A stretch of 64,000 nt of DNA, from the NCBI RefSeq assembly GCF_009362785.1, contig NZ_WHNQ01000002.1, positions 1-64,000 on the forward strand, given 5' to 3'. The notes beneath the pieces are model-generated. The model made no database searches. It was not told the DNA's origin and worked only from the letters and a program-made list of their open reading frames with translations. Positions 8,162 through 16,133 of the stretch are shown here, one piece after another (position 1 is the stretch's first letter; every line of letters starts with the position of its first letter). Made by a program: the position numbers and the translations under genes. The stretch comes from Paraburkholderia atlantica. Its GTDB lineage: Bacteria; Pseudomonadota; Gammaproteobacteria; Burkholderiales; Burkholderiaceae.

Positions 8162-8827
8162 TCAGGCCAGCGCGCGATCCGTCGCCCATGCGATCAACGT
8201 ATCGCCGAAGCCGCCGCGCGCGCGGGCCGCGGTGCGCGCGCTCGTGGTCACGCGCGGCGCGGCGCTCCACGCGATACGCGCGCCCGTCGCGATCAGGCGA
8301 TCGACGAGCGCGACGTCCTCGCTGCACTTGAGTGGCGGAAAGCCGCCCGCGCGCCGATAGGCTTGCGCGGAAACGCCGAGGTTCGCGCCGTGCACATGGC
8401 GATGCCCGTCGGCGTCGACATAGGTCTTGCGAAAATATTCGCGCACGCTGTGCGGATGCGCGCTCCAGTCGTCGACGGCGATCGAGCCGCACACCGCATC
8501 GGCGCCGAGCGCCAATTGCGCGGCGAGCCAATCCGGCGACACGCGGCTGTCGGCATCGGTAAACGCGAGCCAGCGCGCGCCGAGCGCGAGCAGCAGCGAC
8601 GCGCCGAGCGCCCGTGCGATCCCGACGTTGCGCGCCTTCAGCGTCAGCGTCTGCACGCCGTAAGCGCGCGCGATGGCCCCGCTGAAATCGCTGCACGCGT
8701 CGAGCGCGACGACGATCCGCACCTCTTCGCCGGCGAGCGCTTCGTGTCGCGACGCTTCGAGCAAGGCCGCGAGGCACCCCGCGATCAACGCCTCTTCGTT
8801 ATGCGCCGGGACGATCACGCCGATCAT
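8162..8827 (-). CDS. Glycosyltransferase family 2
   Basis: 221 aa. The start VIVPAHNEEALI is the GT-A nucleotide-sugar binding strand and FTDADSRVSPDW holds the DxD metal site of GT2 enzymes. There is no transmembrane segment, so it is cytosolic or peripheral. The ATG at 8827-8825 overlaps the stop of the upstream methyltransferase gene, showing tight coupling. An open extension upstream in this frame runs inside the methyltransferase gene and is not credible. Together with the NodS-like methyltransferase and acyl-CoA dehydrogenase it suggests modification of a lipid-linked or acylated glycan; the product is unknown. Confidence 0.88.
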   Translation of the reverse strand: MIGVIVPAHNEEALIAGCLAALLEASRHEALAGEEVRIVVALDACSDFSGAIARAYGVQTLTLKARNVGIARALGASLLLALGARWLAFTDADSRVSPDWLAAQLALGADAVCGSIAVDDWSAHPHSVREYFRKTYVDADGHRHVHGANLGVSAQAYRRAGGFPPLKCSEDVALVDRLIATGARIAWSAAPRVTTSARTAARARGGFGDTLIAWATDRALA

Positions 8828-9429
8828 AGAAGCCCCTCCCGCTGCGCGACCGAACGTGCGTCGCGCGACCACACGTCGATCAGCAAGTCGGCTTCGTCGT
8901 GATGCGCCAGACGTGCGAGGCCGCAGCGCGCATCGAATAGCGCGTGCGCGCGGTCGGCGGATTCGCGCGCTTCGGCGAACGGCCGGCGCCAGTGACAGGC
9001 GAGCAGCGTGCCGTCCGTAGTCAACGAGCCGGCAATGCGCGCGGCCAGCGTTTCGAGCTCGGCCGCGTCGAGGTAGTACGCAAACTCGCTGATCACGATC
9101 AGATCGAACGGCCCATGCTCGGTCGGCCATTCGCACGGCACGCTGCGCTGTTCGATCCGCACGTTCGATGCGCCCGCCACCCGTTCGCGCGCCAGTTCGA
9201 CGGCGCGCGCGTGCAGATCGGCGGCGAGCAGCGCGTCGCAGCGCGTCGCGAGCCCGGCCGTCAACTCGCCGTTCGCGCAACCTGGTTCGAAGCCGTTGCG
9301 ATAGCGCGGCCGCGGCAGCAGCGCAAGCGTCAGCGAACGCTTGCGGCGTTCGTACCAGCCTTCGCGCAAACGCCACGGATCATCGCTGCGTCGGTAAAGT
9401 TCATCGAAGTACAGCATCGGCGAGCTCAT
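8824..9429 (-). CDS. SAM-dependent methyltransferase, NodS-like
   Basis: 201 aa class I methyltransferase. Motif I is GFEPGCANGELTAGLA, the acidic residue after the second strand is in LLAADLHARA, and motif IV is FDLIVISEFAYYLD. The N-terminal YFDELYRRSDDPW is characteristic of the NodS-like group, whose founder N-methylates the de-N-acetylated glucosamine of Nod factors. It lies 33 nt after the dehydrogenase gene and overlaps the glycosyltransferase gene. A PIG-L deacetylase, the usual fourth member of such clusters as I know them, is absent here. Confidence 0.87.
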   Translation of the reverse strand: MSSPMLYFDELYRRSDDPWRLREGWYERRKRSLTLALLPRPRYRNGFEPGCANGELTAGLATRCDALLAADLHARAVELARERVAGASNVRIEQRSVPCEWPTEHGPFDLIVISEFAYYLDAAELETLAARIAGSLTTDGTLLACHWRRPFAEARESADRAHALFDARCGLARLAHHDEADLLIDVWSRDARSVAQREGLL

Positions 9430-9462
9430 CTCAGCGATCCTCCGGAGGCTGGGGAAAAAAGG

Positions 9463-10659
9463 TCATAGCGTCCACGACGCGAGTGTTTGCGCCGACGCGT
9501 GATCCGCTGCCGGCGCGGCGGTCGTGTCAGCGGACCCGACGAGCCGTTCGCCGAGCGCGGCGAGATCGCGTTCCGCGTGGCTTTGCCGCAGAAACACCGG
9601 CAGGTCGGCGAGCGCCCGCGCGAAGCGCGCATCGCGGCACAACGGGCCCGCGCCGAGCGCGCGCGTCGCATGATCGATGACGGCGCTCGCGGCCTGCTCG
9701 ACGGCAAGACGCGCGCGCAACACGCGGGTCTGCGCATCATCTGATGGTTGCGCGTCGATCCATGCGGCGGTTTCGCGCAAGACCGCGGCGGCCGACTGCA
9801 ATGCGACATCGGTCGCACCGAGATGAGCCAGCCGATGCGCATCCGCGCGCCGGGCGCACGCGTCGCGCAGCGTACGGCCGATCTGCGCGGCCGCGCCGTA
9901 CCAGCACGCGGCGATACCGGCGCCGCCATGCCAGAAGCCCGCGCGACGCAGATAGGCATGCGGCGCGCCGACGAGCGTCGCCACGGTGTCGTTGAACGTC
10001 ACATCGGCGCTCGCGGTCGCCCGCATGCCGACGGCCTGCCACTTCGATGGGTCGATCGAGATCGAGCTCTGGTCCAGCGCAACCGCCGCGAGCACCGGCT
10101 CGTCGTCGCGCCATGCGGTCACGAGCGCGTGGGTGAGCGCCGGCGCGCCGGAACACCAGGCTTTGGTGCCGGCCAGGCGCACCTGAGCGCCCTCGCCGCA
10201 GACGTTCTCGATTCCTTCATTGATCGCGCGCACCCGCGCGTCCGGCGCCTCGGCGGCCCACACGCCCCAACGACTTGCCGGCGGCGGCAGCGGACCGTTC
10301 AGCTCGGCGAGAATCGCGAGGGCATCGGTATGGCCTTCGAACAGTTTGACGAGACCGAGGTCGCGCGCGGCAACGGCGGACAGCGCGCGCCAGCGCACCA
10401 GCGTCTCGCCATGCGCCGGCAACGGCATGGTCGGCGCGCGATCGTAGCCGCGCTCGATCAGGTCAGCGAGAAGTGCTCCGAGAGCAGCGGGATCGTTCGC
10501 GTCGAAACGCGCGTCGCGCAGGAAATCGTCGAGCGGGATCGGCGGCTTGCCGGCCTGCGATGCACTGGCGCTCGCGCGCGGTCCGCAGCCGCCGTGTTGA
10601 TTCGAGACCTGCCGTGACTGGGCCTTGAAGCTGGCCGCGTGGTCGCGCGTGTCGAGCAT
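9463..10659 (-). CDS. Acyl-CoA dehydrogenase-like protein
   Basis: 398 aa from the ATG at 10659. Middle and C-terminal parts match the acyl-CoA dehydrogenase fold: a central strand region with LAGTKAWCSGAP and a helical C-terminal bundle with RRAGFWHGGAGIAACWYG and LGAGPLCRDARFARALAD. The N-terminal domain is short and divergent, so FAD use and activity on acyl-CoA are inferred only. This is the first gene of the cluster with the methyltransferase and glycosyltransferase, where such proteins recur. A longer in-frame extension upstream to 10734 has no support. Confidence 0.8.
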   Translation of the reverse strand: MLDTRDHAASFKAQSRQVSNQHGGCGPRASASASQAGKPPIPLDDFLRDARFDANDPAALGALLADLIERGYDRAPTMPLPAHGETLVRWRALSAVAARDLGLVKLFEGHTDALAILAELNGPLPPPASRWGVWAAEAPDARVRAINEGIENVCGEGAQVRLAGTKAWCSGAPALTHALVTAWRDDEPVLAAVALDQSSISIDPSKWQAVGMRATASADVTFNDTVATLVGAPHAYLRRAGFWHGGAGIAACWYGAAAQIGRTLRDACARRADAHRLAHLGATDVALQSAAAVLRETAAWIDAQPSDDAQTRVLRARLAVEQAASAVIDHATRALGAGPLCRDARFARALADLPVFLRQSHAERDLAALGERLVGSADTTAAPAADHASAQTLASWTL

Positions 10660-10780
10660 CGTGCCTCCCTGCAGCGTTTCGATCCGTGGCCCGCCGAGCG
10701 GCGGCGGACCGGAACGTATGCAGAGTCTCAGCAAACACCGTGCCCCAGCTGACGAGGCAGCCGCGCAGCGAAAAAAGCGG

Positions 10781-12751
10781 CTACGTCCCCCCGCTTCCGC
10801 TCAATCGTCCATCCGCCTTCGCGAGCAATGCGTCGAGGACCCCCATTTCGACCGGCTTCACCAGGTGCGTATGAAAGCCCGCGTTGCGAGTGCGATCGAG
10901 ATCGCTGGCATGACCGAAGCCCGTCATCGCCGCGTACATCGTGCGAGCCAACTCGGGCAGCGCGCGCAACGCCGCGAGCGTCGCATAGCCATCCATCTTC
11001 GGCATCGCGAGATCGATCAGCGCGAGATGCGGCGAAAAGCGCGGCGCGATCTGCAGCGCCTGCTCGCCCTCGTAGGCGACACGCACCTCGTGGCCCTTCA
11101 GTTCGAGCAGCATCGCGAGGCTGTCGGCCGAATCGCGATTGTCGTCGACGAGCAGAATCCGCAGCGGCTGCACGTGGGGCGCGGCACTGATCGCGCCGCT
11201 CTCCGCGGTGTCGGACTGCGCCGAGAGCGGCAGACTCAGCGTGAACGTGCTGCCAAGCCCCGGTCCTTCGCTGCTTGCGACGATGCTGCCGCCATGCATT
11301 TCGACGAGCGACTTGCACAGCGTCAGGCCGATCCCAAGGCCGCCCTCGCCGAAATTTTGGCCTTCCTTCTCCTGCGCGAACAGCTCGAAGATCTTGTCGA
11401 GCGAGCGCACCGGAATGCCGCAGCCGGCGTCGCGCACTTCGAGCACCGCCATGCGAAAGTCCACGCGTCCCTGCATTTCGATCACGCTGCCGTTCGGCGA
11501 AAATTTCGACGCGTTGTGCAGCAGGTTTTGCAGCACCTGCACGAGCCGCGTCATGTCGCCGCGAATGCTCACGGGGACGTCGGTTACCTGCGCGACCACG
11601 CGCTGCTCGCGCGAGTCGGTGAACGGCCGCGCCGCTTCGATCGCGCGCGCGACGAGTTCGGCGAGATCGACGCGCGCAATCCGCAGTTCGACCTTATCGG
11701 ACATGATCCGGCCGATATCGAGCAGATCGTCGACGAGTCGCGTCAGGTGCGTAACCTGGCGATCGATCAGATCACGCGCACGCGCGACCACCGGGCTCAG
11801 ATTGGCTTCCATCTGCATCGTGCCGACCGCGTTGCGCACCGGCGCGAGCGGATTGCGCAGTTCGTGGGCGAGCGTCGCGAGAAATTCGCGCATGCGCTCA
11901 CCGGAGCGCTCGAGCTCCTCGCGCCGGCGCCGCTCGGTCAGATCGCGCGTGACCTTGGCGAAGCCGCGCAAGCGTCGCGATTCGTCATAGACGGCCGTGA
12001 TGATCACGTTGGCCCAGAACGTCGAGCCGTCCTTGCGCACGCGCCAGCCTTCGTCTTCGACGGTGCCGATCTGCCGCGCGATCGCGAGCTCGCGCGCGGG
12101 CTTGCCGGCCGCGGCCTCCTCGGGCACATAGAACAGCGAGAAGTGCCGGCCGACGATTTCATCGTGCGTATAGCCCTTGATGCGCGCGGCGCCCGAATTC
12201 CAGCTGACGACGAAGCCTTGCGGATCGAGCATGAAAATCGCGTAATCCTTCACGCTATCGACCAGCAGACGGAAGCGCTCCTCGCTCTGGCGCATCGCTT
12301 CGAGATATTCGCGCTGCGCGGTCAGGTCGCGCGTGATCTTCGCGAAGCCGGTGACCTCGCCCTGCTCGTTGCGTATCGCAGTAATCACGACGTTCGACCA
12401 GAACGTCGTGCCGTCCTTGCGCACGCGCCAGTCCTCGTTCTCGAAGCGGCCGGTGAGCGCCGCCTGTTCCAGCTCGTAGCTCGGCCAGCCGCGCGCGACG
12501 GCTTCCTCGGTATAGAAGCGCGAAAAATGCTGGCCGACGATCTCGTTTTCCGTGTAGCCCTTCAGTTTCTGCGCGCCGGCGTTCCAGCTCACGACGTGGC
12601 CTTTCGCGTCGAGCAGAAAGATCGCGTAGTCCGAGATCGCCTGCACGAGCGACCAATAATTGACGCCGACGGGCGTCGACGGCGCGGCCTCGGCCTGCAC
12701 TCGAGCGGGCTCGCCGTGGACGCGGAGAGTAGAAGCATCAAGCTGGGTCAT
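10781..12751 (-). CDS. Hybrid sensor histidine kinase with tandem PAS domains
   Basis: About 656 aa, no transmembrane helix, so a cytosolic sensor. Order: PAS 1 (about residues 30-150), PAS 2 (about 155-270), HisKA with phospho-acceptor in LATLAHELRNPLAP, HATPase with GEGGLGIGL, then a C-terminal receiver with LLVDDNRDSAD and the phospho-aspartate in ALIDLAMPKMDG. The two PAS domains are near copies: both contain VVSWN, GYT, EIVG, HFS and WRVRKDG-TFW. ATG at 12751 preferred; a GTG lies 9 nt upstream. No partner response regulator is next door, so phosphotransfer may go to a distant protein. Confidence 0.92.
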   Translation of the reverse strand: MTQLDASTLRVHGEPARVQAEAAPSTPVGVNYWSLVQAISDYAIFLLDAKGHVVSWNAGAQKLKGYTENEIVGQHFSRFYTEEAVARGWPSYELEQAALTGRFENEDWRVRKDGTTFWSNVVITAIRNEQGEVTGFAKITRDLTAQREYLEAMRQSEERFRLLVDSVKDYAIFMLDPQGFVVSWNSGAARIKGYTHDEIVGRHFSLFYVPEEAAAGKPARELAIARQIGTVEDEGWRVRKDGSTFWANVIITAVYDESRRLRGFAKVTRDLTERRRREELERSGERMREFLATLAHELRNPLAPVRNAVGTMQMEANLSPVVARARDLIDRQVTHLTRLVDDLLDIGRIMSDKVELRIARVDLAELVARAIEAARPFTDSREQRVVAQVTDVPVSIRGDMTRLVQVLQNLLHNASKFSPNGSVIEMQGRVDFRMAVLEVRDAGCGIPVRSLDKIFELFAQEKEGQNFGEGGLGIGLTLCKSLVEMHGGSIVASSEGPGLGSTFTLSLPLSAQSDTAESGAISAAPHVQPLRILLVDDNRDSADSLAMLLELKGHEVRVAYEGEQALQIAPRFSPHLALIDLAMPKMDGYATLAALRALPELARTMYAAMTGFGHASDLDRTRNAGFHTHLVKPVEMGVLDALLAKADGRLSGSGGT

Positions 12752-13005
12752 GGCGGACACGTAATTGGAATTGTTGTGTTTAGCAAATCTCGCGCCTGGC
12801 CGGCGCCGAAGCCTTCGCGCAAACGGTTGCGCGGCCCACGCATGGGCCGGGATACGTCGCGAAGGGCGCTCGGGCGCCGGCTCATAAGGCGCAAAGCTTA
12901 TAACGGCGGGCCCCGCGATTGCTAGCCGACCATCACGGAAAGCGTCGCCGCGCTGCGGTTTCGGCTTTCCGTGTTGCCCTTCGTTAGCAAAAACAGGAGT
13001 GTCAA

Positions 13006-13266
13006 TTGAAAAAGGTATTCACGACTTTCGCCACGAATTTCGCGGCCCCATGCGCCCTCGCCGCGGCATTGAGCCTCGCCTCCACCGTCGCGCAGGCCGA
13101 AGGCTGCGCCAAAGGTGCGGTCGTGGGCGGAGTGACCGGCCACGTTGCCGGACATCATGGGACGGCGGGTGCTGCCGCGGGCTGCGCGATCGGCCACCAT
13201 GAGGCAAAGAAGAAAGACAAGGCCGCGAGCGCCGCGGCCGCCGCGAGTCAACCCGCTGGAAAATGA
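13006..13266 (+). CDS. Small exported glycine-zipper protein, 86 aa
   Basis: The start is TTG: AGGAG sits 7 nt upstream and no ATG is available in frame. The N-terminus MKKVFTTFATNF followed by a hydrophobic stretch ending in AQA is a clear signal peptide. The mature part EGCAKGAVVGGVTGHVAGHH with a second GCAIGHH is a glycine-zipper pattern with two Cys, and the tail is Lys/Ala-rich and probably disordered. Similar short proteins are frequent in Burkholderiaceae. Periplasmic or outer-membrane association is inferred; function unknown. Confidence 0.75.
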   Translation: MKKVFTTFATNFAAPCALAAALSLASTVAQAEGCAKGAVVGGVTGHVAGHHGTAGAAAGCAIGHHEAKKKDKAASAAAAASQPAGK

Positions 13267-13330
13267 TGCCAACGGCCGGTCCGGCTCGACATCGCTGCGA
13301 ATCGAAGTTGCCGCGGCGCTCGCGCGCCCG

Positions 13331-14389
13331 TCAACCGGCCGCGCCGATCTTTTCCGCGAGCTTCGTGTCGTAGCTCGAATGGACATGCACGCGCTTCTTG
13401 TCGGGATACGCGTACGCGTACGCCTTGCGCAGCGCGAGCGACGCCTCGTGAAAGCCTGACAGGATCAGCTTCTGCTTGTTCGGATAGTTCGCGATATCGC
13501 CGACGGCGAAGATGCCCGGCCGCGAGCTTTCATAGTTCGAGGTATCGACATCGATACGGCCGCCGTGAATTTTCAGTCCCCACTGCGCGATCGGGCCGAG
13601 ATCCGCGACGAGTCCATACAGCGCGATCAGGTGTTCGGCTTCGAGCTGTGTCTCGCCGTCGATCTGCCGCAGCGTCAGCGAACGCAGCGCGCCGTCTTCC
13701 ACATCGAGCGCCGCGATCGCGCCAACGATGAAGTCCATCTCCCCCGCTTCGACCGCGCGCCGCATCAGCTCGACGCTCGAATCGGCCGCGCTGAAGCCGG
13801 CGCGCCGATGCACGAGGGTCACGCGCCGCGCGACGTTGCGCAATGCCAGCGCCCAGTCGAGCGCGGAATCGCCGCCGCCCGCGACGACCACGTTTTTGTC
13901 GGCGAAATCGGCGAGGCGCGGCACGCTGTAGTGCACGTGGCGCTTTTCGAGCGGCACGGCCTCGGGGAGCCCGAGCTTTTGCGGAACGAACGCGCCATTG
14001 CCGGCGGCGAGCAGGATCGCTGCGACGTCGAACACCAGGCCGCGCTGCGTGCGCACGGTCCAGCGGCCGTCGTCGCGTTGCTCGACCGTGTCGACGCGCT
14101 GTTCGAGATGAATCGGCACATCGAACGGCTTGCATTGCGCGAGCAGTCGCTCGACCAGTTCGCGCGAAGTGCACGACGGAATCGCGGGGATATCGTAGAT
14201 CGGCTTGTCGGGATACAGCTCGATGCACTGGCCGCCGACCCGTCCGAGTATGTCGACGATCTGGCAGGTGAGGCCGATCACACCGGCCTCGAATGCCGCG
14301 AACAGGCCCACGGGACCGGCGCCGACGATGAGGACATCGGTGCGGATCGGCGAAGTGGGCACAGAGGACGGGTCGGCGGCAACGGTCAT
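13331..14389 (-). CDS. Ferredoxin--NADP(+) reductase, thioredoxin-reductase-like type
   Basis: 352 aa FAD enzyme moving electrons between NADPH and ferredoxin/flavodoxin. The FAD Rossmann motif VLIVGAGPVGLFAAF is at the N-terminus, the NADPH Rossmann motif VVVAGGGDSALDWALAL in the middle, and the C-terminal FAD contact is GIFAVGDIANYPNKQKLIL. There is no CxxC redox pair, which separates it from thioredoxin reductase. ATG at 14389 gives the usual family length; a longer frame to 14479 is not supported. It stands alone, divergent from the AhpD-like gene. Confidence 0.93.
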   Translation of the reverse strand: MTVAADPSSVPTSPIRTDVLIVGAGPVGLFAAFEAGVIGLTCQIVDILGRVGGQCIELYPDKPIYDIPAIPSCTSRELVERLLAQCKPFDVPIHLEQRVDTVEQRDDGRWTVRTQRGLVFDVAAILLAAGNGAFVPQKLGLPEAVPLEKRHVHYSVPRLADFADKNVVVAGGGDSALDWALALRNVARRVTLVHRRAGFSAADSSVELMRRAVEAGEMDFIVGAIAALDVEDGALRSLTLRQIDGETQLEAEHLIALYGLVADLGPIAQWGLKIHGGRIDVDTSNYESSRPGIFAVGDIANYPNKQKLILSGFHEASLALRKAYAYAYPDKKRVHVHSSYDTKLAEKIGAAG

Positions 14390-14631
14390 GGGGCAGGTCT
14401 CCGGATTACGGTGAAAGGCGCAAAGCAAGCGTCGATGACTCACCTTACCGAATCGGCCCGCACGCGGCAACGATGCCATCGTCGGCGGTAAGGGTGCTAC
14501 GCGGGCCCGCTCAACGCCTGAAAGTGGCTACCTGAAAATATCCGGAATCGGCCATTTTGATGAACCAAACGACGGACTAAGCTAACACCTGTCTGATGCA
14601 TCGCATCGTCCCACCCACCCAGGAGCCCATC

Positions 14632-15069
14632 ATGGAACAACGTCTCGACTTCTACAAAGCCAACCCCGCCGCGATCAAGTCGCTGCTCGGCGTCGAAGAG
14701 CGCATCGGCAAGTCGGCGCTCGAAAAATCGCTGACCGAACTGGTGCGGCTGCGCGCGTCGCAGATCAACGGCTGCGCGTATTGCGTCGACATGCATACGA
14801 GCGACGCGCGCAAGGGCGGCGAAACCGAGCGGCGTCTCGCGACCGTCGTCGTGTGGCGTGAAACGCCGTTCTTCACGGACCGCGAACGCGCGGCGCTCGA
14901 GTGGACCGAAGCGGTCACGCTGGTGTCGCACGATCACGTGCCCGACGCAGTATGGCAGACGGTGCGGCCGCATTTCAGCGACGAAGAGCTGGTCGATCTG
15001 ACGCTGCTCATCTCGGCGATCAATGCCTGGAACCGCTTCGCGATCTCGTTCCGGAAGATGCCGGCCTGA
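14632..15069 (+). CDS. AhpD-like carboxymuconolactone decarboxylase family protein
   Basis: 145 aa. The AhpD-type redox motif is present as NGCAYCVDMHTSDAR (CxxC followed by His), as in alkylhydroperoxidase-like CMD proteins that reduce peroxides through a thiol relay. AGGAG sits 7 nt before the ATG at 14632. No transmembrane segment. The physiological reductant and substrate are unknown. It lies between a divergent ferredoxin reductase and a convergent LysR gene. Confidence 0.9.
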   Translation: MEQRLDFYKANPAAIKSLLGVEERIGKSALEKSLTELVRLRASQINGCAYCVDMHTSDARKGGETERRLATVVVWRETPFFTDRERAALEWTEAVTLVSHDHVPDAVWQTVRPHFSDEELVDLTLLISAINAWNRFAISFRKMPA

Positions 15070-15123
15070 GTGGTCGCATGAGCGGCGGCATGAGTGGTGG
15101 CATGAGGCGGCGCAATGCCTGCC

Positions 15124-15984
15124 TCACTCGCCGATCCACGACCCGCGCAGATCGCTGTCATGCAGCAACTGCAGCAGCGTGCCAGCCGGTCGGCTCAAGC
15201 GCTTCGCCGCCAGCGCGATGAATTCCACCGACGGCAACGTCGGCAGTCCGGCCGCATTCAACGGCGGCGCCAGGCCGCGCGCGGCCAGATACTGCGGCCG
15301 CACGGTGATGCCGAGTCCGCCACGCGCGGCCGCGATACAGCCGGAATGACTGCTGCTCGTGCAGACGATCTGCCAGCTCGCGCCGGCTTCGGCGAGCGCA
15401 TCGAGCACGACCGCGCGCGTCACGCTCGGCTCGGCGACCAGAATCAGCGGCAGCGGCTGGCTGAGATCGACGAGCGTGCCGGTGCGCGCGAGCCATTCGA
15501 GCCGCCCCGTGAAAAGCGGCACGCCGCGCCGGTCACCGAGCCGGCGCTTGCCGACCAACAGATCGATCGCGCCCGCGTCGAGCAGTTCGTACAGCCGGCC
15601 CGTCATGCCGATCGTAATTTCGAGTTCGACGTCGGGATGCGCGTTGCGAAACGCCGCGAGCACGGTGGGTAGCGGGCCGAGCGCGATGTCGTCCGACGAG
15701 CCGAGCCGCACGCGTCCCTTCAGACGCGGCGCGCGAAACTGCGACTCCGCGCGCGATAACGCCTGCAGGATCACGCTCGCATGCGCGAGCATCGCTTCGC
15801 CGTCGGGCGTCATCGCGAGCGAATGGGTGTCGCGCACGAACAGGCGCCGGCCCACGCTCTGTTCGAGCCGCCGGATATGTTCGCTGACGCTCGACTGCGT
15901 CAGGTCGAGCCGTCGCCCCGCCTCGGTGAAGCTATGGCAGGCCGCGACGGTCGAGAAGGTCTTTAGCCAGATTGGATTGAGCAT
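15124..15984 (-). CDS. LysR-family transcriptional regulator
   Basis: 286 aa. N-terminal winged helix with FTEAGRRLDLTQSSVSEHIR and LEQSVGRRLFVRDTHSLAMT; C-terminal periplasmic-binding-like effector domain with VRLGSSDDIALGPLP. It is divergent from the MFS pump at 16134 with 149 nt between, which contains a T-N11-A dyad. The pump is therefore the likely target. Inducer unknown. Confidence 0.9.
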   Translation of the reverse strand: MLNPIWLKTFSTVAACHSFTEAGRRLDLTQSSVSEHIRRLEQSVGRRLFVRDTHSLAMTPDGEAMLAHASVILQALSRAESQFRAPRLKGRVRLGSSDDIALGPLPTVLAAFRNAHPDVELEITIGMTGRLYELLDAGAIDLLVGKRRLGDRRGVPLFTGRLEWLARTGTLVDLSQPLPLILVAEPSVTRAVVLDALAEAGASWQIVCTSSSHSGCIAAARGGLGITVRPQYLAARGLAPPLNAAGLPTLPSVEFIALAAKRLSRPAGTLLQLLHDSDLRGSWIGE

Positions 15985-16004
15985 GCGCGATTGTCGCGCT
16001 GCTT

Positions 16005-16019
16005 ATCGGCATTGTCGAT
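16005..16019. promoter_or_regulatory. LysR-type box between regulator and MFS gene
   Basis: ATCGGCATTGTCGAT, arms ATCG and CGAT around 7 nt, containing the T-N11-A signature of LysR sites. It lies 20 nt upstream of the LysR start and 115 nt upstream of the MFS start, as expected for an autoregulated divergent pair. Confidence 0.5.
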
Positions 16020-16133
16020 AACAGTCAGCGATCTCAGTGGGGTTCCCGATTGACGGGGATGTCAATAAGATGACGGAATTCCGCCTGGCCCCGCTCCGGG
16101 CGGCGCTTTGCCGCCGCGCCCGCTGTTGAAAAC

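Noticed and set aside
9430..9462. A PIG-L deacetylase hidden between methyltransferase and dehydrogenase genes
   Set aside because: The gap is only 33 nt and contains no open frame.
10625..12925. Long plus-strand open frame opposite the hybrid kinase
   Set aside because: Same effect as above; the minus-strand frame carries complete PAS, HisKA, HATPase and receiver motifs, so it is the coding one.
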